From NCBI RefSeq assembly GCF_028368975.1, contig NZ_JAQNDM010000002.1, forward strand, positions 744,001 through 808,000: 64,000 nt of DNA, read 5' to 3'. How positions within the stretch are numbered: the first letter of the stretch is position 1; every line of letters begins with the position of its first letter. Shown one piece after another: positions 63,591 through 64,000 of this stretch. Position numbers and translations under genes: made by a program. The DNA is from Stigmatella ashevillena (lineage in GTDB: Bacteria; Myxococcota; Myxococcia; Myxococcales; Myxococcaceae). The notes below the pieces were generated by a model that did no database searches, was not told the DNA's origin, and was given only the letters and a program-made list of their open reading frames with translations.

Positions 63591-64000
63591 ATGGAGACTC
63601 CCGCCCCGCTCGTCCACCTCCTGCAAGCCCTGGAGGTCGGGGACCTGTCGGCCGCGAGGGCCGCTGCGGCGGCCCTTCAGCGTTCTGATCCAGGAACGAG
63701 CCAACTCGCCGCCGAGGTATTCCACGAGCTGCGCCAGCCGCTGCTCGGCGTGAAGGCCTACGCCCAGCTGCTGGCGGAAGAGAATGGCCCCATGGGCCCA
63801 CTGAAGCTGCTGCTCGCGCAGGTGGAGCGCATGGAGCAGATCATCTCTGACTTCGTGCGCCTCTCCAGCGACCGCCCCGCGCCCCAGCAACGCCTGGTGC
63901 TGGCGAGCGCCATCTGGGCCGCCGCCAAGCTCTTCACCCTCAACCCGGACTCGGCCCGCATCTCATTGGAGGTAGATGCCCCTGAGAACATCGCCGTCCA
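63591..64000 (+). CDS. Sensor histidine kinase, N-terminal part (cut by window edge)
   Basis: Open frame from ATG 63591 to the window end (136 codons, C-terminus missing). METPAPLVHLLQALEVGDLSAARAAAAAL is followed by a dimerisation helix with the phosphoacceptor motif F-H-E-L-R-Q-P-L-L-G-V-K-A-Y-A-Q-L-L, then VERMEQIISDFVRLSS. This is a soluble HisKA-type kinase whose ATPase domain lies beyond the edge. It is divergent from the encapsulin cargo gene, with about 130 bases of shared promoter region. Confidence 0.85.
   Translation, partial: METPAPLVHLLQALEVGDLSAARAAAAALQRSDPGTSQLAAEVFHELRQPLLGVKAYAQLLAEENGPMGPLKLLLAQVERMEQIISDFVRLSSDRPAPQQRLVLASAIWAAAKLFTLNPDSARISLEVDAPENIAV

Overview
The window looks like chromosomal DNA of a large-genome myxobacterium (Myxococcota; Cystobacter/Stigmatella/Archangium/Myxococcus-like). 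The evidence is a high-GC, densely packed gene set rich in Ser/Thr kinases with PEGA domains, hybrid histidine kinases, a sigma-54 activator, cysteine-rich and FG-GAP lipoproteins, MYXO-CTERM-like C-termini, a RomR-like polarity protein, an encapsulin cargo ferritin, and a lexA gene preceded by an exact match to the published Myxococcus LexA motif. The genus is inferred, not proven.

Layout. 1-1.4 kb: edge-truncated SitA-like polymorphic-toxin lipoprotein, a tRNA with CAT anticodon and its terminator, a proline-rich protein and two tiny ribbon-helix-helix-type genes. 1.4-5.6 kb: flippase-like membrane protein, PHP phosphatase and YacG (one minus-strand operon), then a quinone oxidoreductase and an agmatinase-family enzyme. 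5.6-12.6 kb: signalling block with a histidine-kinase-like protein lacking its phosphoacceptor His, an HtrA protease, a pseudokinase, and a convergent active Ser/Thr kinase. 12.7-19.1 kb: surface lipoproteins (FG-GAP/choice-of-anchor-A; two Cys-rich) and a sigma-54 activator with a candidate palindrome and -24/-12 promoter. 19.1-23.4 kb: a decayed, plastic region with a gene broken by one in-frame amber codon, a small beta-rich gene, and an IS66 remnant (TnpB-TnpC deletion fusion, frameshift, amber) interrupted by an antisense group II intron.

23.4-27.6 kb: YccF protein, MshEN-domain protein with an eightfold-residue repeat, a VOC protein and a response regulator/DUF4388 protein. 27.7-43.3 kb: seven tightly packed minus-strand genes encoding two sensor kinases, a FecR-domain protein, a TolB-like propeller, an Ig-like secreted protein, a large outer-membrane-barrel-like protein and a DUF11/MYXO-CTERM protein. 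They look like one regulated envelope module. 43.5 kb: lexA. 44.2-49.4 kb: eno-surE-lysM/M23-OMP-TPR operon. 49.5-59.4 kb: ADP-ribosylglycohydrolase-like protein, SRPBCC, GlpX, thioesterase, phosphatase, NadC, and a ValS with a long Lys/Ala-rich tail. 59.5-64 kb: RomR-like regulator, CheW-like protein, diguanylate cyclase, encapsulin cargo ferritin, and the start of a histidine kinase.

The best candidates for something undescribed are the 27.7-43.3 kb envelope module, the pseudokinase/kinase pair, the ValS tail and the sigma-54/Cys-rich lipoprotein unit.
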